The notes beneath the pieces are model-generated. The model did no database searches. It saw only the letters and a list, made by a program, of their open reading frames with translations, and was not told the DNA's origin. The position numbers and the translations under genes are program-made. From NCBI GenBank assembly GCA_958009055.1, contig OY253661.1:496001-560000 (forward strand): a stretch of 64,000 nt of DNA. The letters run 5' to 3'. The DNA comes from Choricystis sp. odSpoLacu1. Its lineage: Eukaryota; Chlorophyta; Trebouxiophyceae. Below are positions 53,035 through 63,021 of this stretch, in pieces; position 1 is the first letter of the stretch, and each line of letters starts with the position of its first letter.

Positions 53035-53617
53035 ATGGCGCGCCTACTCAAGGTGAGAGAGAGCTCGATGACTTGACCCCGGCGTGTGCGCGGCAGCCGC
53101 ACGCGCCACCCGTCCCGCGCCGCCGCCCCCCCCATCCAACCCTCCCTCCCCACCTCCCCAGCTACTCAACCCCACCCTCTCCGCCTACCGCGACCGCCGC
53201 TTCGACGGCGACCAAGCCGCCTTCGACGCCTGCCTGGCCGCGTCGGCCACACTCTATGTCGGCAACCTCTCCTTCTACACGACAGAAGAACAACTGCACG
53301 ACGCCTTTTCACGTGCCGGCGACGTGCTGCGCATCATCATGGGGCTGGACAAGCACAGGAAGACGCCGTGCGGGTTTGCGTTTGTCGTATTCTACACGAG
53401 GGCGGACGCGGAGGACGCAGTCAAGTATGTGAATGGCACCATGCTCGACGACCGCCCCATCCGGGTGGACCACGATTGGGGCTTCCAGGAGGGGAGGCAG
53501 TTTGGGCGGGGGAGGTCGGGGGGGCAGGTGCGGGACGAGTATCGCGACGACTACGACGCGGGGCGTGGCGGGTTTGGCGCGCTCAAGCGCACGGCGGTGG
53601 GGGGGGGGGTGCAGTGA
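53035..53617 (+). CDS. CBP20: Nuclear cap-binding protein subunit 2 (CBP20)
   Basis: Exon 1 (53035..53052) encodes only MARLLK; exon 2 is 53162..53617; 157 residues. The N-terminus [20 protein letters not shown] with both stacking tyrosine positions is typical. RNP2 is [16 protein letters not shown] and RNP1 is [18 protein letters not shown]. The cap-contact end [20 protein letters not shown] is intact, followed by a Gly/Arg tail. With CBP80 it binds the m7G cap of new transcripts and aids splicing and export. It is tandem with the FTR gene upstream and the NDR kinase downstream, the first same-strand run in this part of the window. Confidence 0.97.
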
Positions 53618-53839
53618 GGGTGAGAGAGGTGTGTGTGCTTTTCGTTCTGTGTGTGTGTAGCTTTTGTGTGTGGGTCTCGGTCTCTGCCTTTGTCTTGGCG
53701 TTGGTCGGAGGTGGGTGAGAAGGACAACCCCAACACTTGTTTTTGGTGGGGGTCGTGTGGTGCCAATCCCTCGCCCTCCCCCAAACCCTCCACTCCCTCT
53801 CCTTTCACTCCGTCACCACCCCGCACACATCATCACCCC

Positions 53840-55589
53840 ATGGCGTGGGGCGGCGGCGTCGCCTCCCCCTCGTCGGCGCCCGCGTCCTCCCCACCAGACC
53901 TGGTCCCCACCCCCGCCACCCTGCGGGCGGCGGAGACGGCCAAGCAGTTCATCGAGGGCCTGTACGCGGTTCAGCGGCGGTCGGTGGCGGACAGGGTGTG
54001 TCGGTGAGTGAGGGGAGGGGAGGCGGGCGGAAGGAGGAGAACACCGCGCGATGCCGCGGCAATGGGACAGGGTGGGCACGTCCCGCGCGTGCCTCGGCAC
54101 ATACCCGCCACGGCACGCAGGGCGTGAGAAGAAGAACGTCACACACACGCGAACAAACACCCCCACCCCACCCCTCCTCCAGCCGTGCTGAGCTCCAGGC
54201 CGCCCTCGCGCGCCGCACCCTCACCCCCGCCCAGGCCGCCGCTCTGGCCGCCGCCTCCGCCGCTGCCGAGCGGGCGGCTGCCTCTGCTGCCCGGGCGCGC
54301 GCGTCGCTCGCGGACTTTGACATTGTGGCAGACCTGGGGCGCGGCGCGTTTGGCGCCGTCAGGCTCGCGCGCGACCGCCGCGCCGGCGGCGCCCTGGTCG
54401 CCCTCAAATCCCTCAACAAGGCGGACATGGTGGCGCGCGGCCAGGTGGGGCACGCGCGCGACGAGCGCAACGCGCTGGCCGCCCTGGCCGCGAGTCCGAG
54501 GGTGGTGGCGTTGAGAGCCACCTTCCAGGATGAAGACGCTCTGCACCTGGTGCTGGAGTACCTGCCGGGGGGAGACTTGATGACGCTGCTGATGAGGATG
54601 GATGTGGTGCCGGTGGTGAGTGTGTGTGGAAGGGAGGGAGGAAGAGGGTGAGGAAAGAAGCGCGCGCGCGTGTTTTTGTTTCACCTCTCACCCACCCACC
54701 CACCCACCCCATCCCTCAGTCCTGGGCCCGCTTCTATGCCGCCGAACTCGTGCTCGCCCTGGAGACCGTGCACGCCCTCGGCGTCGTGCATCGGGACGTC
54801 AAACCCGACAACCTTTTGTTAACCGCCACCGGCCACATCAAGCTGACCGACTTTGGGCTGTGCAAGCCCATGGGCCAGTGTGGTGGGGGTGGGGATGATG
54901 CCACCCCCGCCCTGGCGTCCCCGCCCGCCGCCGACGCGTCCTTCTCCGCCCCGCGCCCGCGCCGCGCGCTCGCCTTCTCCACCGTCGGCACCCCCGACTA
55001 CATCGCGCCCGAGGTGCTGTTGAAAAAGGGGTACGGCCCCGAAGCCGACTGGTGGTCGGTGGGGTGTGTGCTGTACGAAATGTTGGCGGGCGCCCCCCCC
55101 TTTGCGGCGGACGACGCGGCGGAAACGGTGAGGCGCGCCGTCTCGTGGCGCCCCTGGCTGCGCTTTCCCCCGGGCTTTGATGAGGGAGCAGAGGCACTCG
55201 TCCGCGCCCTGGTGTGCGACGCGCCGAGCAGGCTGGGCACGGTGGGTGGGGCAGCAGCCGTCAAAGCACACCCCTTTTTTTCGGGCATCGATTTCTCCAC
55301 CCTGGCCAACGCGCCCGCCCCCCACGTGCCGACGCTGGAGTCGGACACCGACACGCGACACTTTGATGCGGGAGGGAATGAACCAGAAGGAGGCAGGGGG
55401 GCGGTGGCTGTTGCCCCCACCGCCCCCGCGCGCGCGCGGCGCAGGTGGGCGCGTGCCGACCCCAACTTTGCGGGGTACACGTTCAGGAACAGCTTGGTGC
55501 GCGGTGGTGGCGGCAAGGGGGGCGTCCACGTGACCGACGTGACGGCGGTGGCCGCGTCGCTCGGCGCTGTGCGGATGGCGGACGGTTGA
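53840..55589 (+). CDS. NDR/LATS-type AGC protein kinase
   Basis: Exons 53840..54003, 54183..54615 and 54720..55589 give 488 residues. The N-terminal helices ([15 protein letters not shown], then AELQAAL and an Ala-rich helix) correspond to the MOB1-binding region. Kinase landmarks: glycine loop [55 protein letters not shown] and DFGLCK. An insert of about 50 residues separates DFG from the activation segment [15 protein letters not shown], a hallmark of NDR kinases, where it is basic and autoinhibitory; here it is Ala/Pro-rich. The hydrophobic motif is [13 protein letters not shown] kinases with MOB1 control cell division and shape. A 17-bp hairpin lies 100 bp after the stop. Confidence 0.93.
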
Positions 55590-56423
55590 TAAAACAAAAA
55601 GGTTTTGTTTCTTGGTTTTGCTTGCTTTTTCTTTCTTTTCTGTTATGCTTTGCGTGTATTGTGAGTTGCAGTGACCACGGGAACAAAAAGACTACGGCAG
55701 GAGAATCGTTTGATTCTCCTGCCGTGGTATTTTTTTAAGACGAGCACGAGGCAGCGCCGACAGTGTTTCGCCTCTTCACTCTCCGTTTTTTTTGTCCCCC
55801 TTTGTGTGCGCGTGTTTGTGTGGAGAAGCCGAGCCACTCTCGCCTTCTCTCTAGACCCCCCTCCCCTCTCCACAGTCTTCAGACGACTGTCTCAAGGTGC
55901 GTGTGACTGCATTGGCGGGTGAAAACACAGGGGGTCGGTCAGACACGCTCCCTGTATCTGCAGGCGCGCGTTGCGCAATCGCATCGGCACCTGCGCCTGC
56001 TCCGCCTACCTTTTTCCCTTTTCTCCACACGCATCCACTTGCACTGCAAGCCATTGCACATCCATCGCGGGCATTGGGCATAGGCGGGGAGCGGTTTTGG
56101 GGCCGGAGTGCGAGGGTGGTTGCCTTCTCGCCCCTTGTGATTGGCGCGACTGTGAGTGGGCGCCGCACTGGGCACGATTTCCCGCGCCACAGCCACACCC
56201 AGCCCCGTCTGTGGCATGCCACAGACTGTCGACACATTGTGGGAGGAGGTGGAGGGCAAGATGCGATGCCTAGAGGGAGGAGTCTGGGGGCGGCAGCGAC
56301 ACACCTCACGACCGAACCATCTTCTTCCCCCTTTCCCCTCCACTCAGCCTCCGACAGCCCTCTCTCCTGGACCCCGCCGTCCCTTTTCCCCACACCCCCC
56401 CACCACCACCTACCTCTACCACC
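55590..56423. promoter_or_regulatory. Spacer between NDR kinase and bZIP genes, with hairpin and likely 5' UTR intron
   Basis: 834 bp. The NDR 3' flank contains the inverted repeat at 55691-55728. A probable bZIP 5' UTR intron starts after CTCAAG (GTGCGT at 55897) and ends at CACTCAG (56347). The same CTCAAG/GTGCGT junction occurs upstream of CP29. Confidence 0.45.
55691..55728. repeat. Inverted repeat, 14 bp perfect (17 with one G-T), 4-nt loop, T-rich after it
   Basis: Arms 55694-55707 and 55712-55725 are exact complements with loop GTTT; three further pairs, one a G-T wobble, extend it to 55691-55728. A run of T begins at 55730. It lies about 100 bp past the NDR kinase stop. Confidence 0.9.
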
Positions 56424-57497
56424 ATGCCTGGGTCGGGGTCGGGACACTGGCCCGCCGACGCCCCCGCCGCCGCGGTCGCGGCGGGCGCGCCGCTCTGGCT
56501 CGACGCGGCTGCCCCTCCACCCGCTGGCAGCGGCTCTCTGGCCCACTGGGCGGCCACCGGGTTTGACCTGGACGCCCTGGACCTGGTTGATGACGGCGGC
56601 AAGGGCGGCGGCGGCCTGCTGGGGTGGGCGGGGACGCCCGCTGCCGCCGCGCTGCGCGCACGCGGCGCCGACACCCCCGCGCCCCCCCTCCCCGGCCTCG
56701 CCGACATCTCCACCCTGCCCACCCTGGACGAGTTGACGGTGAGGGCGGCCGTGCTCTCGGCCGCGCCTCCGCCCGCCGCGCCCCGCCGTGCGAACGCGGG
56801 GGGGCACCGGCTGCGGCCGCGCTCTGCCGCGCCGCGCCTGACGCGCGCGCCGCGCGGCGCCGACGACGATGACGCAGCCCCTCCTCGCCGCGCCTCCGGC
56901 CTGCGCAAGGCGCCCTCCGCGGCCGCCAGCCTGACGGCCGTCGCGGGCGGCCTCGCGGCCGACGCGCCGCCGGCGCCGGTGGCGGCGGCGGCGGCGGCGC
57001 CCGCGCGCGCACCGCGCGCGCCGTCGCCCCTCGGCGACGACTGCTTCGACGCCGAAGACCCCGCCTCCACGCCTGCCGCCGCTGCTGCCGCCACCGCCCG
57101 GCGCAAGGGCAAGGGCGGGCGCCAGCCCGCGCTGGACCCGAGGCTGGACCCCGCCATCGATCCAAAGCGCGCGCGCCGCATCCTGGCCAACCGCCTCTCC
57201 GCCGCGCGCTCCAAACTGAAGCAGAAGTCCCACCTGGAAGCCCTGCGCCGGCGGGTGGACGCCCTGGCCTACCACAGAGCGTGCCTGGTGTCTGAGTTGG
57301 AGCGCGCGCGGGAGGCCACCACGCGTGGCGCCGCCGAAAACGCGGAGCTGGGCGCTCGCCTGGCCGCGTTGAACGCGCACGTCGCCTCCCTCGCAGCCTA
57401 CCGTGCCCGCCTGGAGACGGCGGCGGGGGGCCCGCTGGAGGGGGCGCCCCCGGTGTCGGCGACGGGGGCGACGGGGGACGTGGCGGCGGCGGTGTGA
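56424..57497 (+). CDS. bZIP transcription factor, plant group I (VIP1/RSG)-like
   Basis: Single coding exon, 357 residues. Most of the N-terminal half is Ala/Pro-rich with an acidic patch (FDLDALDLVDDGG) that could activate transcription. The basic region DPKRARRILANRLSAARSKL contains the Asn-X7-Arg DNA contacts and the group-I DPKR start; the usual Gln after NR is Leu here. The leucine zipper follows (HLEALRRRVDALAYHR, LVSELERAREATT, NAELGARLAALNAHVASL). The tail is short. Targets are unknown. A long 5' UTR intron is likely. It follows CBP20 and NDR in a same-strand run. Confidence 0.9.
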   Translation: MPGSGSGHWPADAPAAAVAAGAPLWLDAAAPPPAGSGSLAHWAATGFDLDALDLVDDGGKGGGGLLGWAGTPAAAALRARGADTPAPPLPGLADISTLPTLDELTVRAAVLSAAPPPAAPRRANAGGHRLRPRSAAPRLTRAPRGADDDDAAPPRRASGLRKAPSAAASLTAVAGGLAADAPPAPVAAAAAAPARAPRAPSPLGDDCFDAEDPASTPAAAAAATARRKGKGGRQPALDPRLDPAIDPKRARRILANRLSAARSKLKQKSHLEALRRRVDALAYHRACLVSELERAREATTRGAAENAELGARLAALNAHVASLAAYRARLETAAGGPLEGAPPVSATGATGDVAAAV

Positions 57498-58076
57498 GGA
57501 GGAGGAGAGTGTGTGGGTGACGCGAGGGGGGCGGGTGCCGAGGCGGAAAAACGACTCCGACACAGTCGTTTTTGTTTCCCCTGATTCCCCCCCCATCCTC
57601 TTCCACCCTGTGCGACCGCACGCTTCACGGGCGACAAAACATCCAATATCCCCTTTTTTTCTTTTACGTGTGTGTGTGCGCGCTTTCACGGCCAAAACTG
57701 TGTTTTTTGGCGCCCGGCCAAAACACACGCGAGCGCACAAAAAAAACAAACATGCTGCCCCCCTTTTTTCCATTTTGCTGCTTCAGCGAAAGCACAGGGG
57801 GGGGCAGCGCTGGTGTGTGTGAGAGAGGCTTGGCATTACTTTTTTCTTTGAGGGTCGTTCCCTCTTTTTCTTTTATTCGTCCCCCCTTCACCCCCCTTTT
57901 CTTGTGCAACCCCTTTTCGACCGCGATCAGGAGAAAAAGAAGCCGTCTTGTTTCCTTTCTTTCTTTTCTTTTTTTTCGATTGACATGGAAGAGGGGGAGG
58001 CGGCAGCAGCGCGAACAAAAAAAAGAAAGAAACGAAAAAAAATACACACACAAAAACTAAACACACACACACACCA
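57498..58076. other. Convergent intergenic region, bZIP / SYP2 syntaxin
   Basis: 579 bp, notably T- and A-rich for this genome, with TTTCTTTTC and AAAAAAGAAAG tracts and a GT/CA-rich imperfect dyad near 57668-57742. No gene seen. Confidence 0.5.
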
Positions 58077-58867
58077 TCAACTCGACAGCACCAGCACCAG
58101 CACCGCCAGCACGCACGCAACCACGCCCAGCACGATCAGGCGCCGGTTGCGCGCCGCGCGCTGGGCCCGCTCCGCGCGGACCAGCTCGCCGCGCGCGCCG
58201 CTCGCGCGCGCGGCCACCGCCCCGATGTTGGCCTCCACGTCGTCCACCAGGGCGCCCTGGTCGGAGACCAGGGTGGCGAGGTCGGTGAAGATTTCCTGGA
58301 CTTCCCCGATTTGGCGGGTGAGGGCGTCCACTGCCGCGCCACGCTCCGCAATCAGAGAGGCTTGGTAGTCCACCGCAGCAGCTGCAGCTTGCGCCTGCTG
58401 CTGCTGCTGTTGTTGTTGTTGTTGTTGCTGCTGCTGCTGCTGCCCTTCAGCCGCAGGCACAACCGCGGCCACCGCTGGCTTCACAGGCGCGCGCGGCAGG
58501 GACGCGGCCTCGCGCCGCCGCATCAGCGCCAGCGTGTCCGCAAAGTCGCGCACCGCGGCCTCACAGTCGGCCGCCGCTTTGGCGGTGCGCGCGGTGGGGC
58601 GGGCGCGGTGGGCGGCCGCGACGCGGGAGGAGGCGGCGGCGGCGGCGTCTTGGGTTGTGGCAGCAGCGGTGGCCAGGCGGCGGCGCAAATCAACAGTGTC
58701 CGCGGGGCCGCCCAGTCGGTCCACGTCGGCTTTCAGGCGGGCGACATCGGTCTGCAGGCGGAAGACGGCGGCAACGAGGTCGCGGTCGGACTGTGGTGGG
58801 TGGGTGGGGACAGCAGAGGGGGGTGAGCGGGACGCGTGTTTTGCCTCTCTCCTGCCATTCACCTCAG

Positions 58868-58912
<45 letters not shown>

Positions 58913-59226
58913 GCACCGCTTCTGCATCCGACTCGGCCGGGCGGCGGCCGCCACCACGGGCGACGTCCTGTGGGGGGTGGGGGGAGGGGAGGAAGGTGCG
59001 TGGGTGTTTTGACCCATGGGGCGCCGTGCAGCGCAGCACGGCTGCTTGCTCACGCGCGCCCGGGTCCACCCACTCGCCCGCCCCCTGCACAGTCTGGCGT
59101 GTGCAGGTGCCGGCGCTGGTGGGGGCGCTTGGAGGGAAGGCGCGGGGGCCAGGAGAAAGGCCAGCGACGTGTTTTGTGCGTTGACCCACAAAGCACACGT
59201 GCACACACACACACCTGGTAGCTCAT
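58077..59226 (-). CDS. Qa-SNARE syntaxin, SYP2/Pep12-like
   Basis: Exons 59215..59226 (MSYQ only), 58917..58967 and 58077..58790 give 258 residues. The start MSYQDVARGGGRRP resembles plant SYP2 proteins. An Habc-type helical region follows (DLVAAVFRLQTDVARLKADV, GGPADTVDLRRRLATA). A run of 16 Gln separates it from the SNARE motif: RGAAVDALTRQIGEVQEIF, then LVSDQGALVDDVEANI, in which the Gln is the zero-layer residue. The C-terminal anchor is RLIVLGVVACVLAVLVLVLS. SYP2 syntaxins drive fusion at prevacuolar and vacuolar membranes. VPS34, its divergent neighbour 277 bp away, acts in the same traffic step. Confidence 0.93.
58395..58442. repeat. CAG/CAA trinucleotide repeat (16 Gln)
   Basis: Forty-eight bases, mixed CTG and TTG on the + strand, encode 16 consecutive glutamines between the Habc and SNARE regions of the syntaxin. 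Confidence 0.95.
58873..58900. repeat. (CT)n microsatellite in syntaxin intron 2
   Basis: Fourteen CT units next to an AC run. On the coding strand the intron reads GTGCGTGTGTG, then AG repeats. Confidence 0.95.
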
Positions 59227-59503
59227 TGTGAGTGGGTCGGGGACGGCACACGTGCACGCGTGTGCGCGAGAGTCGTGGGGTGGGTGTGCCCCCGGCTGCG
59301 CGGCCCCAACAGAAGCCTTTTGGAAGAGTGAGCCTTTTGTTTTTTTCGCCGACTCACACTCGCGTCTTTGTTTGCGGTTGCCCCGCGCTTCCTTCGCTCG
59401 GCGTGTGGCCCAGTGCGCCGAGCCCTCGCGCTCACTCTGTGGCCTGCGGCGGGCAGGCGCGCGCAGGCCCCTGGTTTTTGTCGCGCCGCCCATTCCAACC
59501 TCA

Positions 59504-62500
59504 ATGGCGTTGCCCCGCCCCGCGGAACTCCTCTTCCACGCGTCGTGCGACGTGGCGGAGCCGGTGCGTGTGGTTATCGGGTGTCGGGGTCTGTGTGTGT
59601 GTGTGTGTGTGCGCGGAGGCAGGCGGGAAGCCGCGCGGCAGCGCACAGTCCCCCGACGCGCCCGACCCTCCCCCCTCCACCCGCCCCACCACAGGTCCGC
59701 CTGCGCGTCGACCGCCTGGCCGCCACGCCGCCCTCGTCCTGGCGCGATGCCGCCCCCTCCCTGGCCGCCGCCTGGGCGGGCGGGCCGGCCGCCCTGCGGG
59801 TGGCAGCATCGCTGGTGGATTCGCGCGGCGCGCCCATGTCCCCCGGCCCCCCTCTCGAAGCCGGCCCGTCCCCCGCGGACACAGCGCAACCCGTGTGGGG
59901 GGACACGCTGACGTGGCCTGTGACCGTGCGCGACCTGCCCCCCGACGCCGCGGTGGAGGTGAGGGTGGAAGCGGTGACGGCTGCCCCCGCTGACGCCGGC
60001 TGCTCACCTCGGCCAGCCTCGGACGACGCGCTGGCCGCCACCCTGGTGGCCACGGGGACCCAACCCCTATTCTCCAAGGCGGGCAGGCTCAAAGACGGCC
60101 CCCGCACGCTGGTGTTGAGAGTGGTCGGCGCGCCGCCACCACCGCCGCCCCCCCCCTCGCACCTCCTCCTCCCGCGCCCTGGCCCTGCGCGCCCGCCGCC
60201 TGGCGCGGGGCGATCTGGGCGCGTGCGAGTGGCTGGACCCGCTGGCTGCAGCCGCTGCGGGGAGGGCGGCGGCAGAGGCGGAAGAGGAGCGCGCACCTCC
60301 CTTCGCCCGCGCCACGCTCACGCTCTCCGTCGTCCTCCCATCCTACGGGGGCGCCCCCATCCTGTACGCTGCCCCCCCCGCCGACACAGGCACGCGGGCG
60401 GGTGGGGGTGGAGGAGGAGGAGGGAGTGCCGCGGGCGCGGTGGCCGCACCCGCCACCACCCCCACCACCCCGCTGCTGCGCCCGCTGCCTGATCCTGAAA
60501 CCGGCCTCGACTCGCCCGCTGAGCTGGCGGCCGCCCTGGTGGCGCGCGGCGGGCGGTCTCGCTCCGATGGTGGGGGTTGGGGTGGCGACCGCGACGCCGA
60601 CGCCGACGATGGCGACCGCTCGGCCCGCCCCGACGCGTGCGAAGCCGCCGCCGTCGCCCGCGTGTTGGCCTCCCCGCCCGACGCCCCGCTCGCCCCCTCC
60701 GACAGGGGGCTGCTGTGGCGGTTGCGGTGGGCGCTGGCGCCGGACCCGAGGGCGTTGCCCCACGTGCTGCGCGCGGGGGCGGGGCGGTCCGGCCTGGCCG
60801 ACCTCGTGGCCGCTCTCCCCCCCCCTCGACGACCCTGCTGTCGCGCCCTCTGATCGTGCCCGCGCCGCCCGCGCCGCCGTGCCGGCCGCCCTGGCGTTGC
60901 TGGGGCCAGAGCTGGCCCACGTGCCCGCCGCACGCGCGCGTGCCGCAGCCGCCGTCGCGGCCGCCCCCACCGCCGACCTGCTGACGTACGCCCTGTTCCT
61001 GGTGCAAGCCCTCCGCTTCGACCGAGAAGGCGGCGGCGGCGGCGGCGGCGCGTCAGCCCCCGACGCAGCAGACTCCCCCCTCGCAGCGGCCCTCACGCGC
61101 CGCGCGCTCGCCTGCCCCCGCCTCGCCCTGGCCCTGCACTGGCACCTGGTGGCGGAGTTGGATGTCGCGTCGTTTGGGGCGAGGGCGGCCAGTGTGCACT
61201 CGCGGCTGCTGTCAGAGTTGCGGGCGGCAGCGGGTCCCCGCCAACCCTCCCCCTCCCCACCCCCCACCCCTGCCGCCGTCGCGCTGGCCGCCATCACCGC
61301 CCAAGTAGACTTTGTGCACAGGTTGAGGCGGCTGGCGGACGGCCTGGACGGCGTGCGCACGGCGGCGGCCAAGGCGGAGCGCCTGCGCGGCGCGCTGGCG
61401 GCGCCGGGGGCGCCACTGCTGCCGACAGCGGCAGCAGCGGTGGTGGCTGTCCCCACCGACAGCGGGCCATCCCAACCACCAACTGCACCGCCGCCGCCGT
61501 CCTCCCACCCGCCCCCCCCCCACCCCGGGCGTCGCGGTGCCGTCTCCCGTGGACGCGGGGGTGACGCTCGTCCGTGTCGCCCCCCCCCCGCTGCTCCGTG
61601 TTTCGGTCGGCCCTGGCCCCGTTGCTGCTGTCGTTTGACGCGGTGCCGTCGGGGCTGGACGATGACGAGGTGGGGGTGGAGGGGGGGTGGTGGTGGCGAC
61701 GCGGCCGGTGGCAGCGTCGTCGCCCGTGCTGCCTCACCGCCACCCCCCACCCCACCCCCCATCGCCAACCGCCACGACGTCATCTACAAACGGGGCGACG
61801 ACCTGCGCCAGGACGCCCTGGTGTTGGCGTTAGCCTCTGCTGCCGACGCGGCCCTGCGCTCGGTCGGCCTCGACCTCCGCCTCACCCTCTACACCGTGCT
61901 GCCCACCTCCCCCGCCGACGGCCTCATCCAGCGCGTCCCTGGCGCCATTGCTCTGGCCGACGCGTTGAGGGAGCACCGCACAGTGCACCGCTACCTCGCG
62001 TCCTGCGGCGGCGCCGACCCGCGCGGCCCCCTCGGCCTCAAACCCTCCACCCTGGACGCCCTCACCCGCTCCCTCGCCGGCTACGCCGCCCTCACCTACG
62101 TCCTGGGCGTCGGCGACCGCCACGCCGACAACGTGCTGCTCTGCCCCGACGGCCGCGCGCTGCACATCGACTTTGGGTTCATCCTCGGCCGCGACCCCCG
62201 CCCCTGGGCCCCCCCCGCCCGCGTCCCGCGCGAGTTGGTCGACGCCCTTGGAGGCGCGGCGTCGCCCCACTTTGCGAGGTTCACGTCGCTCGCGTGTGAA
62301 GCGTTCACCGTGCTCCGGTCTGCGGGGCCGCGCCTCGCGGCCTGCCTGCACCTCGCCTCCCGCTGCGCCGCCCCCGACGTGGCCCGTGCGCCTGCTCGGG
62401 CGGTGTTGTTCGTGCTGGACCGGCTGCGCCTGGACGTGGGGGACGTGGAGGCGGCGGACGGGCTGGCCGCCGCGCTGAGGGATGGCGCCGCCGCGTTGGT

Positions 62501-62549
62501 GCCCGCCCTGTTTGACAAGACGCACCAGTGGGCCCAAAATTGGAGGTAG
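59504..62549 (+). CDS. VPS34: Class III phosphatidylinositol 3-kinase VPS34; five run-associated frame breaks
   Basis: Exons 59504..59563 and 59695..62549. The C2 domain starts ELLFHASCDVAEP and VRLRVDRLA. The linker RRLARGDLGACEWLDPL is diagnostic for VPS34. The helical PIK domain includes WRLRWALAPDPRALPHVLRA and LLTYALFLVQALRF. The kinase has VIYKRGDDLRQDAL, GVGDRHADNVLL and HIDFGFILGRDPRPW, and ends HQWAQNWR, the membrane-contact tail. Frames change at C9 (60148-60156), C9 (60817-60825), C10 (61512-61521), C10 (61580-61589) and G7 (61681-61687). One base less in each yields an open frame of 969 residues linking every conserved block. It makes PI3P for endosome sorting and autophagy. Confidence 0.92.
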
Positions 62550-63021
62550 ATGAGGAGGAGAGAGGGTGGTTGATTGGCGGCCGTGGTCGGAGGTGGTGGA
62601 AGGTCCAGGGAAAGGGGGCACTTGTGGCCAGTTGTTTTTTTTTCTGTTGGTTGGTTTGTTTTTGGTTTTTGCCTCTCTCTCTCCCGAGTTACACTCTAGT
62701 GCCTTTGTCCCGCGCTGAACACCAACCAGCACGCAGTGTGTGTGAGGGAGAGAGAGAGAGGGGGCAGAGTTTTGTTTTTGGTTTTGTTTTTTTCACGCTT
62801 GCTCGCTCTTCACAACTCTCGCTGCGGTTTTTCGTGCCTCGCACGAAAAACCTTCGTGCCCGCACACCCCGCCTCCCCCCCATTCTCCCCACCCACGCTC
62901 GCACGTCACAAACCTCCCCCCATCGTCTTCCATCGTCCCTGCACCCCAGGGCACGCCCTTGCTTTCCAAACCGTCGCGGTCGCACTCGCACCTTCTGGTC
63001 GCCCGCCCCCCCTTTTTCTCC
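62550..63021. other. Spacer between VPS34 and the last gene
   Basis: 472 bp with T-rich DNA, a GAGA patch and a perfect hairpin at 62826-62852. The leader of the next gene, rich in CCCACC and CATCGTC, occupies the right part. Confidence 0.5.
62826..62852. repeat. Perfect 12-bp inverted repeat, 3-nt loop
   Basis: Arms 62826-62837 (GGTTTTTCGTGC) and 62841-62852 are exact complements around CTC. TTCGTGC recurs just after the right arm. It lies 277 bp past the VPS34 stop and 170 bp before the next start. Confidence 0.85.
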
